Origin: Croceibacterium_B sp963811255
GTDB lineage: Bacteria > Pseudomonadota > Alphaproteobacteria > Sphingomonadales > Sphingomonadaceae
DNA length: 64,000 nt
Assembly (NCBI GenBank): GCA_963811255.1
Contig: CAWEQI010000003.1
Span: 434,001-498,000 of the forward strand
Direction: 5' to 3'
Part shown: piece after piece, positions 7,164 to 15,844 of the stretch
Numbering within the stretch: position 1 is the first letter of the stretch
Layout: each line of letters starts with the position of its first letter
The notes under the pieces: generated by a model
The model's database searches: none
The model's input: the letters and a program-made list of their open reading frames with translations, nothing else
What the model was told of the DNA's origin: nothing
Translations under genes and position numbers: made by a program

Positions 7164-7710
7164 TCACTGTGCGATGCCAACAATGTATTCCCGTGGAACG
7201 CATTTCGGAACAAGGACTTCGTAGTTCAGGAACGTGTTCCAACGCCCCTTTCCTCCGAAAGGGTTCTCGCGCAGTCTCCGGCCGTTCCCAGATTTCCCAG
7301 TCCATCTTGTAGACTGCCTGCATCACCCTGACGCGATCCGCATATGCCCCTCGCCCAAGCCTAACTTCAACATCACTCAGCAGCAGGACTTCGGGCGCGA
7401 TCGCTAGCATCATTGGACGCCGTAGCCGATCGATACTGTCATCCTTCGGCATCAAGACCGCCTTGAAGAAGGCGATAAACACATGATCGCTGAGCCCATC
7501 TCTCGCGTCCAAAGACCGTGTCAGTCCGTTACCGCCCGTCATCTCGGGACGTATGCCGCGCTTGGCCGCCTCGGCCTTCGACAGCAGGCCGTGCGTATCG
7601 ATGGAATCGGCATTTGCCTCATCGGCCAAGTGGTAAAGAACTCCGCCGAATTGTTCATGAACTGCTCTAATTAGCAGCGCATCGCCCCATTCGCTTCTTG
7701 GCTTTGCCAT
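7164..7710 (-). pseudogene. DarT-like (DUF4433-type) ADP-ribosyltransferase gene, frameshifted
   Basis: The N-terminal frame from ATG 7710 gives VLYHLADEANADSIDTHGLL, resembling the start of DarT/DUF4433 proteins (IYHxTxxxNLxSIxxxGLL), then a central region with RVRVMQAVYKMDWEIW. The frame then drifts into unlikely sequence. Removing one C from the CCCC run at 7245-7248 restores a family-like ending, NYEVLVPKCVPREYIVGIAQ, with a stop at 7164-7166. DarT ADP-ribosylates DNA and is paired with the macrodomain antitoxin DarG. No DarG is visible. The family call is tentative because the middle lacks the usual DarT signature. The frameshift could be real decay or a sequencing error. Confidence 0.5.
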
Positions 7711-8226
7711 AGACTAAGAGCAGATCATCATCATGCCAGCCACTCCGCTAAGTGGTGGCGGAGATGGATATGCAAGGAACTGTCGCAAAAGCACCTCCGA
7801 ATGAGTTCTAACCGTAACCTTGACCATGCCGGCTCACCACCCGTAGCCGTCGGTCCGGTGAGAATGCCGGTATCGAGAACTGACGGTCGACTTTCGCTCG
7901 CTTTGCACTGAAACCGGCCGTCCGCTCTCGGCCACCCTTCGCCATCCGGAACGCCAGTTCCAATGTCTTCGCTGGTCGTCACAGGTGTCTCAGTCGCCGC
8001 CAAACCTCGCCCGGGAGCGGACAATCAGCCTCGGACGCGTATTATCTATTCGACACACTTGTTCGAGTGCTGCAGCAGCAGATACGGCGGAGACCAAAGG
8101 TCGGTGGGCCCATTAGGATTACGATATCGCGTTGCACTTCGGCAGCCTCGCATTCGTTTGAAATGGCTGAAGTCAGCGATCTTTTGCCCCGATGCGTTGG
8201 AGACCGTCTCTCGGTCAAGAAGAGAG
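7711..8226. other. 516-nt stretch without a convincing gene
   Basis: Only short open frames occur here (the longest, on the minus strand at 7731-8024, has no recognisable domain or ribosome site). I see no integrase, terminator or strong repeat. It lies between the DarT-like remnant and the CCA end of tRNA-Phe and is probably degraded junction DNA of the accessory region. Confidence 0.5.
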
Positions 8227-8302
8227 TGGTGCCCAGGGGCGGAATCGAACCACCGACACTGCGATTTTCAGTCGCATGCTCTACCAACTGAGCTACCTGG
8301 GC
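8227..8302 (-). tRNA. tRNA-Phe (GAA), CCA encoded
   Basis: Read on the minus strand, the 76-nt sequence begins GCCCAGGTAGCTCAGTTGG and folds into a full cloverleaf. The 7-bp acceptor stem is GCCCAGG/CCTGGGC with discriminator A, followed by an encoded CCA. The anticodon loop is CTGAAAA with anticodon GAA, and the T-arm contains GGTTCGATTCC. The 3' end faces the accessory region at lower coordinates, so this gene is a plausible integration site for mobile elements. The yacG gene lies directly upstream on the same strand. Confidence 0.97.
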
Positions 8303-8387
8303 ATCGCTGCGGCAGGGCCCGAAAGGGCCGGCGAGCGGCTTGGAAGCGCGCCTATGGCGGGCAGGGCCAAAGTTGGCAAGGGGGTAA

Positions 8388-8558
8388 TCAGTCCTCTTCG
8401 CGGGCGATGTCCTCGGGCGCTGCTGGCGGCCCGGGAACCGCGTAGCCTTCGTTCAGCCAGTTGGCCAGGTCGCGGTCGCGGCAGCGGGCCGAGCAGAACG
8501 GGGCGAATTCCAGGCTGCGCGGCTTCTTGCAGATGGGGCAGGACTTTGTGGCGCTCAT
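8388..8558 (-). CDS. yacG: YacG, small zinc-ribbon DNA gyrase inhibitor
   Basis: A 56-residue protein with the YacG zinc site CPICKKP...FCSARCRDRDLANWL, i.e. two CxxC/CxxxC half-sites. YacG binds GyrB and inhibits DNA gyrase in E. coli. The ATG overlaps the stop of the RNase E/G-like gene (TCAT at 8555-8558), showing translational coupling. The order infA-maf-RNase-yacG-tRNA-Phe is typical of sphingomonads. Length fits the family (about 60). Confidence 0.88.
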   Translation of the reverse strand: MSATKSCPICKKPRSLEFAPFCSARCRDRDLANWLNEGYAVPGPPAAPEDIAREED

Positions 8559-9529
8559 CCCGGCACCGCCTGCGCGAAGCCGCCGTCGAGCGCAAGGGCG
8601 GGATCGGCCGCGAGCCGCACGTGGCGACCCGTCCGCCGTTTCAACTCGTCCAGCCAGCTCTCCGACAGCTTGGCCGTCACCGCCGGATGTGCGGTGAGCA
8701 GCAGCGCGCCCGGCTCTTCGACCTGCTCTGCCCGGCGCAGCAGCATTCGGGCGGCGGCGCCAGCACGCGACAGCATCAGCCGATGCAGCAATGATGGCCG
8801 TTCCAGCCGAGCGACCAACTGGACGAAGCCGAAGCCGTTCATCGCCGTGCGCTCGTGCGGCCAACCGGCGAGCGCCGCCGCCAGAGATTCGTCGATCATG
8901 CGGCGGTCCTCCTTGCGCGCGAGGCTCGGGAAATCGATGCCGATCGAGCCGCCGAGGTCGAGCCGCCGGATCGCCCGGGCCAGCGGTGCCACCGCTGCTT
9001 GCGCCAGCGCGGCGGGCGAGGCCGAGCCGTCGACGTCGATCACCGTCATCGCCGGCGTGACCGAGAATAGCAGCGACCCGCAGGAAAAGCCGACTTCGCC
9101 GGTCCACGCTGCACCCCAGAGATCTTCCCACGCTCCCGCCGGGAACCGCCGCACCGTTCGAACCGGAAGGGTGTCATGCGCCAGCGCCTCGGCGAGCGCC
9201 GGAGCGCCGCGAGGATCGGCTTGGCTCGGCCGCGCCTGGGCCCGCTTGAGCCGGCCGAGCTCGGCGATCGCCGCGCGCGTCACTTCGAGCCGGATCGGCG
9301 CACCTTCCCGGCTGCTCGCCGGCAGCCGGTCGATCAGCGCCTCCTCGCCGTTGGCGAAGCGTGCAATGCCGCGCCGGCGGGCGCGATCGAAGTGCACCAG
9401 CGGCGCGTCCTCGACCTGTCCGACGGCCAGCGCACCGGGCCAGTGAAGCCGCGCGGCAAGCACCTCGCCCTGCTCGACGAGCAGCGCCCGCTCCTCGCCG
9501 ATGCCGCGCTCGACCAGCCACTCAGCCAA
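8555..9529 (-). CDS. ribonuclease E/G-family protein (short form)
   Basis: A 324-residue protein similar to the catalytic core of RNase E/G but lacking the long C-terminal scaffold of RNase E. Supporting stretches include an S1-like opening ALLVEQGEVLAARL, DLGGSIGIDFPSL, corresponding to the DLGGLIVIDF catalytic motif of the family, and MNGFGFVQLVARLERPSL. The start taken is TTG 9529, because the frame upstream lies within maf and TTGGCTGA joins this start to the maf stop. It probably acts in rRNA or mRNA processing. One of the usual DLGG-x-I-x-IDF residues is altered, so activity is likely but not certain. Confidence 0.82.
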   Translation of the reverse strand: MAEWLVERGIGEERALLVEQGEVLAARLHWPGALAVGQVEDAPLVHFDRARRRGIARFANGEEALIDRLPASSREGAPIRLEVTRAAIAELGRLKRAQARPSQADPRGAPALAEALAHDTLPVRTVRRFPAGAWEDLWGAAWTGEVGFSCGSLLFSVTPAMTVIDVDGSASPAALAQAAVAPLARAIRRLDLGGSIGIDFPSLARKEDRRMIDESLAAALAGWPHERTAMNGFGFVQLVARLERPSLLHRLMLSRAGAAARMLLRRAEQVEEPGALLLTAHPAVTAKLSESWLDELKRRTGRHVRLAADPALALDGGFAQAVPG

Positions 9530-10097
9530 CGGCGAATCCCGCCGCCTTGAGCAGCGCGCGCGTTTCGAACAGCGGCAGGCCGACGACGCCCGAATGGCTG
9601 CCACCGATCCACGCGATCAAGCCTTCGGCGCTGCCCTGGATCGCGTAGCCCCCGGCCTTGCCGTGCCATTCGCCGCCGGCGAGGTAGGCGGCCAGCTCTT
9701 CATCGGAGAGGCGCTTGAAGCGCACCACCGTCTCGCTCAGCCGCTCGCGTAGGCCGCCGTCGGGCGCGCGCAGGGCGATGGCCGAGAGAACCCGATGGCG
9801 GCGACCGGACAGCAGCTCGATACACCGGCGAGCGGTCGTCTCGTCCTCGGCCTTGGGAAGGATCCGCCGCCCGGCTGCGACGACCGTGTCGCCGGCGAGA
9901 ACGAAACCGGCGTCGGCGCTGACCGCCAGCGCCTTTTCGCGCGCCATTCGCCGGGCGTAGTCGGGCGGCAGTTCACCCCTGCGCGGGGTCTCGTCGATAT
10001 CGGCATGGACCACCTGCACAGGCGCGATCCCCAGCCGCGCGAGCAATTCGCGCCGCCGGGGGCTGGCCGATGCGAGAATGAGCTGCGGCGCGTTCAA
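9522..10097 (-). CDS. maf: Maf-family nucleotide pyrophosphatase
   Basis: A 191-residue protein with the family N-terminal LILASASPRRRELL motif, the central VLAGDTVVAAGRRILPKAED with catalytic Asp and metal ligands, and the C-terminal GKAGGYAIQGSAE loop followed by GSHSGVVGLPLFET. Maf/YhdE enzymes hydrolyse non-canonical or canonical dTTP/UTP-type nucleotides and can affect septum formation. Which subgroup this belongs to is not resolved. It lies 8 nt after infA and overlaps the RNase gene. Confidence 0.93.
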   Translation of the reverse strand: MNAPQLILASASPRRRELLARLGIAPVQVVHADIDETPRRGELPPDYARRMAREKALAVSADAGFVLAGDTVVAAGRRILPKAEDETTARRCIELLSGRRHRVLSAIALRAPDGGLRERLSETVVRFKRLSDEELAAYLAGGEWHGKAGGYAIQGSAEGLIAWIGGSHSGVVGLPLFETRALLKAAGFAVG

Positions 10098-10105
10098 GCG
10101 CCGGC

Positions 10106-10351
10106 TTACTGCGGGCCCGGGCCGCCCCGGCCGGGCATGAAGCGGTAGGTGATGCGGCCCTTGGAGAGGTCGTAAGGGGTCAATTCCACCAGCACCTCAT
10201 CCCCGACCAGCACGCGGATGCGGTTCTTGCGCATCTTTCCGGCGGTGTGGCCGATGATCTTGTGGCCGTTTTCGAGCTCCACGCGGAACATCGCGTTGGG
10301 CAGCAGCTCGACCACCTTCCCGCGCATCTCGAGGAGTTCTTCTTTGGCCAT
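10106..10351 (-). CDS. infA: translation initiation factor IF-1
   Basis: An 81-residue S1-like OB-fold protein beginning MAKEELLEMRGKVVELLPNA and containing NGHKIIGHTAGKMRKNRIRVLVGDEV, characteristic of IF-1. It binds the ribosomal A site during initiation. It is slightly longer than the usual 72 residues because of a Gly/Pro-rich tail (GRGGPGPQ), common in sphingomonads. It heads the infA-maf-RNase-yacG unit. Confidence 0.97.
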   Translation of the reverse strand: MAKEELLEMRGKVVELLPNAMFRVELENGHKIIGHTAGKMRKNRIRVLVGDEVLVELTPYDLSKGRITYRFMPGRGGPGPQ

Positions 10352-10579
10352 AAGGATCAGTGTCCGCTGTGGTCATTTTGCATGGCCGCGCGCATAGCGG
10401 CGGGTGGGGGAAAAGGAAAGCCTTGCTCTGGGGGACCCTACTACCGGCCGACACTTTGCCGCTGGCGCGGCTAGGCATTGCGACACTTTATTACCACGCG
10501 CGGCTTGCCCGGTTGACGATGTCCGGACAAAGGCGCGGCCAAGGGCACTGGTAATTGCCAATTCGAGAAGGGCCCAGAC

Positions 10580-13500
10580 TTGCGCATTCTCCTCGCCGCC
10601 AGCCCGGCCGCTCTCGCGGCAGCGCTTGCCTATCCCGCTGCTGCGCAAGAGAGCCCTTCGGCCTCGTCGTTTTCATCGGGGCAGCCGAGCGGGGCAGCTA
10701 CGGCACAGGCGCCGAGCGCGCAGCAGGCCCCGGTCGTCGTAGACCAGTCCGGTACAAGCCAAAGTGACGACACCAGTAACGCGAACGAGATCGTCGTCAT
10801 CGCCAACGCGCTGCGCGGCGCGGTCCGCGCGCCGCAGCCGCCGGTGGTCGAGCTGAACGAGCAGGATATCGCATCCTACGGCGCCAGCTCGCTGCAAGAC
10901 CTCATCTCGCAGCTCTCGACGGAGCTCGGCACCGGCAGCGGCCGCGGCAGCGGTCGGCCGATCTTCCTGGTCAACGGCATTCGCGTCTCCAGCTTCCGCG
11001 AGATGTTCTCGTATCCGCCGGAGGCGATCCAGCGAGTGCAGGTGCTCTCCGAGGAAGTGGCCCAGAAGTACGGCTACCCGCCCGACCAGCGGGTGATCAA
11101 CTTCATCCTCAAGGACAACTTCGCCAGCAAGACGGGCGAGTTGCAGTACGGGCAGCCGTTCAAGGGCGGCACCTCGACGATCGGCTTCGAAGGGACGACG
11201 CTGAATCTCGCCGGCAAGAACCGGCTCAACTTCGATCTAAAGCTCACCCACACCTCGCCGCTGACCGAAGCCGACCGTGGCGTGATTCAGACTATCGAGC
11301 CTACGTATCCGAGCGACCCCAATCCGGCCGATTATCGCACCCTGGTGCCCAAGAGCTCCGATTACCAGCTGACCGGCAACTGGACCAAGGCGCTGGGCGG
11401 CGCGGGCGCTTCGCTCAGCCTCAACGGTACCGCCGAACGCAGCGACAGCCTCTCGCTGGCAGGTCTCAACACGGTGGACCTGGTCGGGCCCGCCGGGCCT
11501 CCACCCGTCTTTCGCACGTTTGGCGCCGACTTCCCGTTGGCGACGCGCACGCGGACCGACACGTTCTCGTTCGGCTCGACGCTCAACGCCCATGCCGGGC
11601 AATGGCAGCTCACCGGCACGCTCGACGCCAGCCACGCCGAGAACACCACCAAGTTCGACCGGCGGATTTTCCCCGGCACCAATGCCGATCTGCAGGCCCT
11701 GATCGACCAGGCGGCCGCGGGAACCTTCGCGCTCAATGCGCCGATCACCGGGTTCGCCTACCCGGGCTACGACACGGCCAAAAGCAAGACCGACAGCGCC
11801 ACCAGCAAGTTCACCGCAATGGGCAATCCGGTCCACCTGCCGGCGGGCGACGTGTCGGTCACGCTCGATGCCGGGTTCGACTGGAACCGGATCGACAGCA
11901 CCGATAGTCGAAACACCGGCATCCAGACCAAGCTCACGCGCGGCAACCTCAACGGCGGCGTCAACCTGTCGGTGCCGATCACCAGCCGGGATTTCGCGGG
12001 CGCCATCGGTAAGGTGACTGCCAACTTCAGCGGCGGCCTGGATCATTATTCGGACTTCGGTACGCTCAAGAACTGGACGGCAGGGCTCAACTGGGGGCCG
12101 ACCGACAAGCTGAATTTCGAGGCGAATTATATCTATCGCGAGGCGCCTCCCGGCCTGAGTCAGCTCGGCGCGCCATCGGTCACCAACTATAATGTGCCGG
12201 TGTATGACTTCACCACCGGCCAGACGGTCCTCGCCACCGTAACTACCGGCGGCAATCCCAACCTCAAGCAGGAAACCGAGCGCGACCTCCACCTGTCGGC
12301 CTCGTACAACCTGCCGATCTTCGATCGCGCCAACCTGCGAGTTCGAGTACTTCCGCAACAACTCCGACGACGTCACCGCGTCGTTCCCGTTGCTGACGCC
12401 GGACATCGAGGCGGCGTTCCCCGGGCGGGTAGTCCGCAACGCCTTCGGCAACATCGTCTCGATCGACGAGCGTCCGGTGACCTTCTACAACGAAAAGTCA
12501 TCGCGTCTCCGGATCGGCTTGTTCGTCGGCGGACGGATCGGCGGCTCTTCGCAGCAGGGCGACCGCGGCGGTGGCGGCCCGCCGTCGGGCGCACCCCCGC
12601 GGGGCGACGAAACGGGTGCGGCTCCTGCGGGCGGCCCTCCCGCGGGCGAATCTTTCCGCGGCCGGGGCGGCGGCAACTTCAATCCGCAGGCGTTCGCCGA
12701 CTTCCGCGCCAAGCTGTGCGACCCCAAGGCGACCACGCCGCCCGACCTGTCGGCCTTGCCCGAACAGATGCGCGCCCGCCTGAGCGGGCCCGACGGCAAG
12801 CCCGATCCGCAGAAGCTTGCGGCGATGAAGCAGCGCGTGTGCAACGGCAACGGCGGCGCGTTCAATCCGCAGGCTTTCCAGCAGTTGCGGCAGACCTTCT
12901 GCCCGCCCGACAGGGACCTCGACCTGAGAAAGCTGCCGGCGCAGGTGCTCGACCGTTTCAAGGGAACGGACGGGCAGGTCGACCAGACGCGGCTGAAGGA
13001 ATTCCGCACCCGCGTCTGCAGCATCGATCCATCGCGATTTGCCGCGCGCGAGGGGCAGCAGGGGCAACAGGTCGGCGGCGCCGGGCAAGGCGGCGAACAG
13101 CAACCCTCGCAAAGCGGCGGAGGCCAGCGTGACGGGGGAGAGCGGCGCGGCGGCGGAGCGCGCGGCGGCGGCGGTCCCGCCGGATTCTTCATGAACCGCG
13201 GGCGCAACAACGGCGGGCGCTGGATGCTGTCGCTAAGCGACACCATCGAGCTCACCAATACGGTCCTGATTGCGCCGGGCGGGCCGCGGCTCGACCTGCT
13301 GCACGGCGATGCGCTGACCGGCGGCGGCGTTGCCCGCAACACCCTCAGCCTCGAGGGCGGCGTATTCTACAACGGCAAGGGCCTGCGCTTCAACGGCAGC
13401 TACAAGAGCGGCACCCATGTCAACGGCAGCGGCCTGCCGGGCAGCAGCGATCTCACGTTCAGTCCTCTGTTTACCATGGACATGCGGCTGTTCGCCGACC

Positions 13501-13694
13501 TGGGCCGGCAGGAGAAACTGGTCAAGGCCGTGCCCTTCTTTGAGAACGCCCGCGTCTCCTTCAGCGTCAAGAACGTGTTCGACGCGCGGCAGAAGGTCAC
13601 CGATCAGAACGGGCAGGTGCCATTGCGCTATCAGCCGTACCTGATCGACCCGAACGGCCGGACGTTCCAAGTCGAATTCCGCAAGATGTTCTGA
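10580..13694 (+). pseudogene. TonB-dependent receptor, single frameshift
   Basis: An outer-membrane receptor of about 1037 residues split by one extra base. The first part (from TTG 10580) has a signal peptide ending AYPAAAQ, a plug-like region (EIVVIANAL...QDLISQLSTELG...GSGRPIFLVNGIR) and beta-strands up to DRANLR. At 12338-12341 the frame breaks, and the other frame continues FEYFRNNSDDVTASF through to the terminal RTFQVEFRKMF, with the C-terminal Phe typical of OM barrels. Residues corresponding to 12565-13190 form an unusual Gly/Pro/Gln-rich insert with Cys-containing repeats. Substrate unknown. The break could be a sequencing error, since both halves look well conserved. Confidence 0.8.
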
Positions 13695-13768
13695 GTTTGC
13701 GGCCCTGCCGCCCCAACGGGTGGGGCATCCGCGCGGAACTAGCCCCTCGGCCCGCCGGTTGAGCGGTC

Positions 13769-14830
13769 ATGGATTCGCGGGCGAACCCGTTTCACGTCGT
13801 GCTCAAGAGCCTGCTTGCGGCGGCAGCGATGGTCCTGCTCGTGCTCGCGCTGCTCCAGTTGCTCGATCTGCTGGTGCTGGTGTTCGCCTCGGTCGTATTC
13901 GGAACCCTGATCCACGCGGCGGCGGCCTTCGTCGAGCGGCACAGTCCACTCTCGCTCAAATGGGCGCTGGCGCTGGTGCTGATCGTTCTGGCGGCGATCA
14001 TCGGCGGGGGCGCGTGGCTGTTCGGCTCGCAGATGAGCACCGGGTTCACCCAGGTCTCGGAAACGCTGGTGAACACGTGGCAGACCGTCAAACAGAAGGT
14101 CGCCACGGTTCCGGGCGGCGATCAGCTGGTCGCCAACCTGAACAATATCTCGTTGTCCGGCGACCGCCTGATACCGCGGCTGTCGTCGGCGCTCAGCATC
14201 GCCGTGACGGTGATCGCCGACATTATTCTGCTGATCTTCGGTTCGATCTTCATCGCCGCCAATCCCGAGCTCTATCGACGCGGCCTCGCCAACCTGTTCC
14301 CCAAGCGCAACCGCCCGCTGGTGGCCGAGGCGCTGACCGAGGCCGGCGCTTCGCTGCGGCAGTGGATTGTCGGGCAACTGATCACGATGGTGTTCATCGG
14401 CGTGGCCTTCGGGCTGACGCTGTGGCTGATCGGAGTGCCTTCGGCGGCCGCGCTGGGGCTGATCGCCGGTCTGCTGGAGATCATTCCCTACTTCGGGCCG
14501 ATCATGTCGGCCGTGCCGGTACTGGTGATGGCCGCTAGCGTGAGTTCGACCAAATTGCTGATCGCCTTCTTCGCGGTGCTGGCGCTGCAGCAGTTCGAGG
14601 GCGACGTGCTCACGCCTTACATCCACAAGAAGGTGGTTTCGCTGCCTCCGGCGGTATCGGTGTTCGGAGTGGTCGCCGGCGGCATCCTGTTCGGCCCGAT
14701 CGGGCTCATTTTCGCCGCCCCGTTGCTGATCGTCTCGTTTACCTTGATCAAGCGGCTCTACGTGGAGGAGCAGCTGCACACACCGATGGAAGTCCCCGGG
14801 CGCGATACTAGCGATACAAGGGAGGACTGA
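13769..14830 (+). CDS. AI-2E family transporter
   Basis: A 353-residue inner-membrane protein of the AI-2E/PerM family with about seven or eight hydrophobic segments (around residues 12-50, 70-88, 150-172, 205-260, 268-290 and 300-330). The family hallmark region PYFGPIMSAVPVLVMA near residue 230 and PLLIVSFTLIKRLYVEEQL near the C-terminus are visible. Members export autoinducer-2 or act as Na+/H+ antiporters; the substrate here is not known. Its stop overlaps the MBL gene start by 1 nt (TGATG), so they form an operon. Confidence 0.9.
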   Translation: MDSRANPFHVVLKSLLAAAAMVLLVLALLQLLDLLVLVFASVVFGTLIHAAAAFVERHSPLSLKWALALVLIVLAAIIGGGAWLFGSQMSTGFTQVSETLVNTWQTVKQKVATVPGGDQLVANLNNISLSGDRLIPRLSSALSIAVTVIADIILLIFGSIFIAANPELYRRGLANLFPKRNRPLVAEALTEAGASLRQWIVGQLITMVFIGVAFGLTLWLIGVPSAAALGLIAGLLEIIPYFGPIMSAVPVLVMAASVSSTKLLIAFFAVLALQQFEGDVLTPYIHKKVVSLPPAVSVFGVVAGGILFGPIGLIFAAPLLIVSFTLIKRLYVEEQLHTPMEVPGRDTSDTRED

Positions 14831-15813
14831 TGAGCACCTCGCTGCGGCCGCGGCTGGTCAACGGCCGGTTCGGCGACCCCGCGCTGTTCGTCGAATTCGC
14901 CCACGAGCGCAGCGCCGTGCTGCTCGACTGCGGCGACTTGTCGTCCTTGTCCGCCCGTGACCTGCTCCGCATCGGCACCGTGGCCGTATCGCACATGCAC
15001 ATGGACCACCTGGTCGGCTTCGATGCGCTGCTGCGCATCAACATCGGACGCGTCGCGCGGATCGACCTGTTCGGGCCGGAGGGTTTCGCCGACCGCATCG
15101 GCCACAAGCTGCAGGGCTACACCTGGGACCTCGCCGAGCGCTACACCACGGACCTCGTGTTCCATGTCGCCGAACTAGTCGCGCCCGAGCGACAAAAACG
15201 ATTTGCGTTCCGCTTCTCGCGGCGCTTCGAGGCGGAGGATAGGGGGGAGGGCGACGCGTCCGGCGGGTTGGTCTGCGAAACCCCGCGCTGGCGGCTCTCG
15301 GCGGCGATTCTCGAGCACCACGGCCCATGCCTCGGTTACGCGCTCGAGGAGCCGCAGCGCCTCAACGTGTGGAAGACGCGCCTGCAACAGCGTGGGCTGC
15401 CGCCGGGGCCGTGGCTCGGCCGCCTCAAACAGGCCCTGCGCGAAGGTGCGCCGGACGATACGAAGATCGCGCTGCCCAACGGCTCGCACGAACCGCTGGG
15501 CGACCTGCGCAACCTCGTCAGCGTCACCCGCGGGACCAAGATCGGCTATGCCACCGACCTGCGCGATACGCCCGCCAACCGCGCTGCGCTCGAACGGCTG
15601 TTCGCCGGCGCGCACATGGTCTTTCTCGAAGCGTCGTTCGCCGCCGACGAGCCGGGCCGGGCCTGGGAACGCGCGCACCTGACCACCCGCGCCGCCGGCG
15701 AGATCGCCCGTGCGGCGCGCGCGCGCCGGATTGAGCCGTTTCATTTTTCACCGCGCTACGAGGACGAGGAAGAGCGGCTGATGACCGAGGTAAGCGAGGC
15801 TTTCGCAGGCTGA
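14830..15813 (+). CDS. MBL-fold metallo-hydrolase (RNase Z-like)
   Basis: A 327-residue metallo-beta-lactamase-fold protein with the metal-binding HxHxDH motif at H55, H57, D59 and H60 (VSHMHMDHLVG), a later ILEHHGPCLGYALEE and a C-terminal EPFHFSPRYEDEEE resembling the RNase Z His/Asp end. tRNA 3' endonuclease-type proteins share this layout, but the exosite region is not clear, so only the fold is assigned with confidence. It is translationally coupled to the AI-2E transporter and followed by uvrC after 31 nt. Confidence 0.87.
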   Translation: MSTSLRPRLVNGRFGDPALFVEFAHERSAVLLDCGDLSSLSARDLLRIGTVAVSHMHMDHLVGFDALLRINIGRVARIDLFGPEGFADRIGHKLQGYTWDLAERYTTDLVFHVAELVAPERQKRFAFRFSRRFEAEDRGEGDASGGLVCETPRWRLSAAILEHHGPCLGYALEEPQRLNVWKTRLQQRGLPPGPWLGRLKQALREGAPDDTKIALPNGSHEPLGDLRNLVSVTRGTKIGYATDLRDTPANRAALERLFAGAHMVFLEASFAADEPGRAWERAHLTTRAAGEIARAARARRIEPFHFSPRYEDEEERLMTEVSEAFAG

Positions 15814-15844
15814 CTAAGGGCGCAAATATCCCTATCTGCCGCTC

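Noticed and set aside
7731..8024. 97-codon minus-strand frame near tRNA-Phe
   Set aside because: No ribosome site, no family resemblance, in a degraded region.
8227..8302. attL/attR pair for an integrated element at tRNA-Phe
   Set aside because: No second copy of the tRNA 3' end or integrase is visible in the window, so an att pair cannot be annotated.
11237..12454. 405-codon minus-strand frame
   Set aside because: Antisense of the TonB receptor; no motifs.
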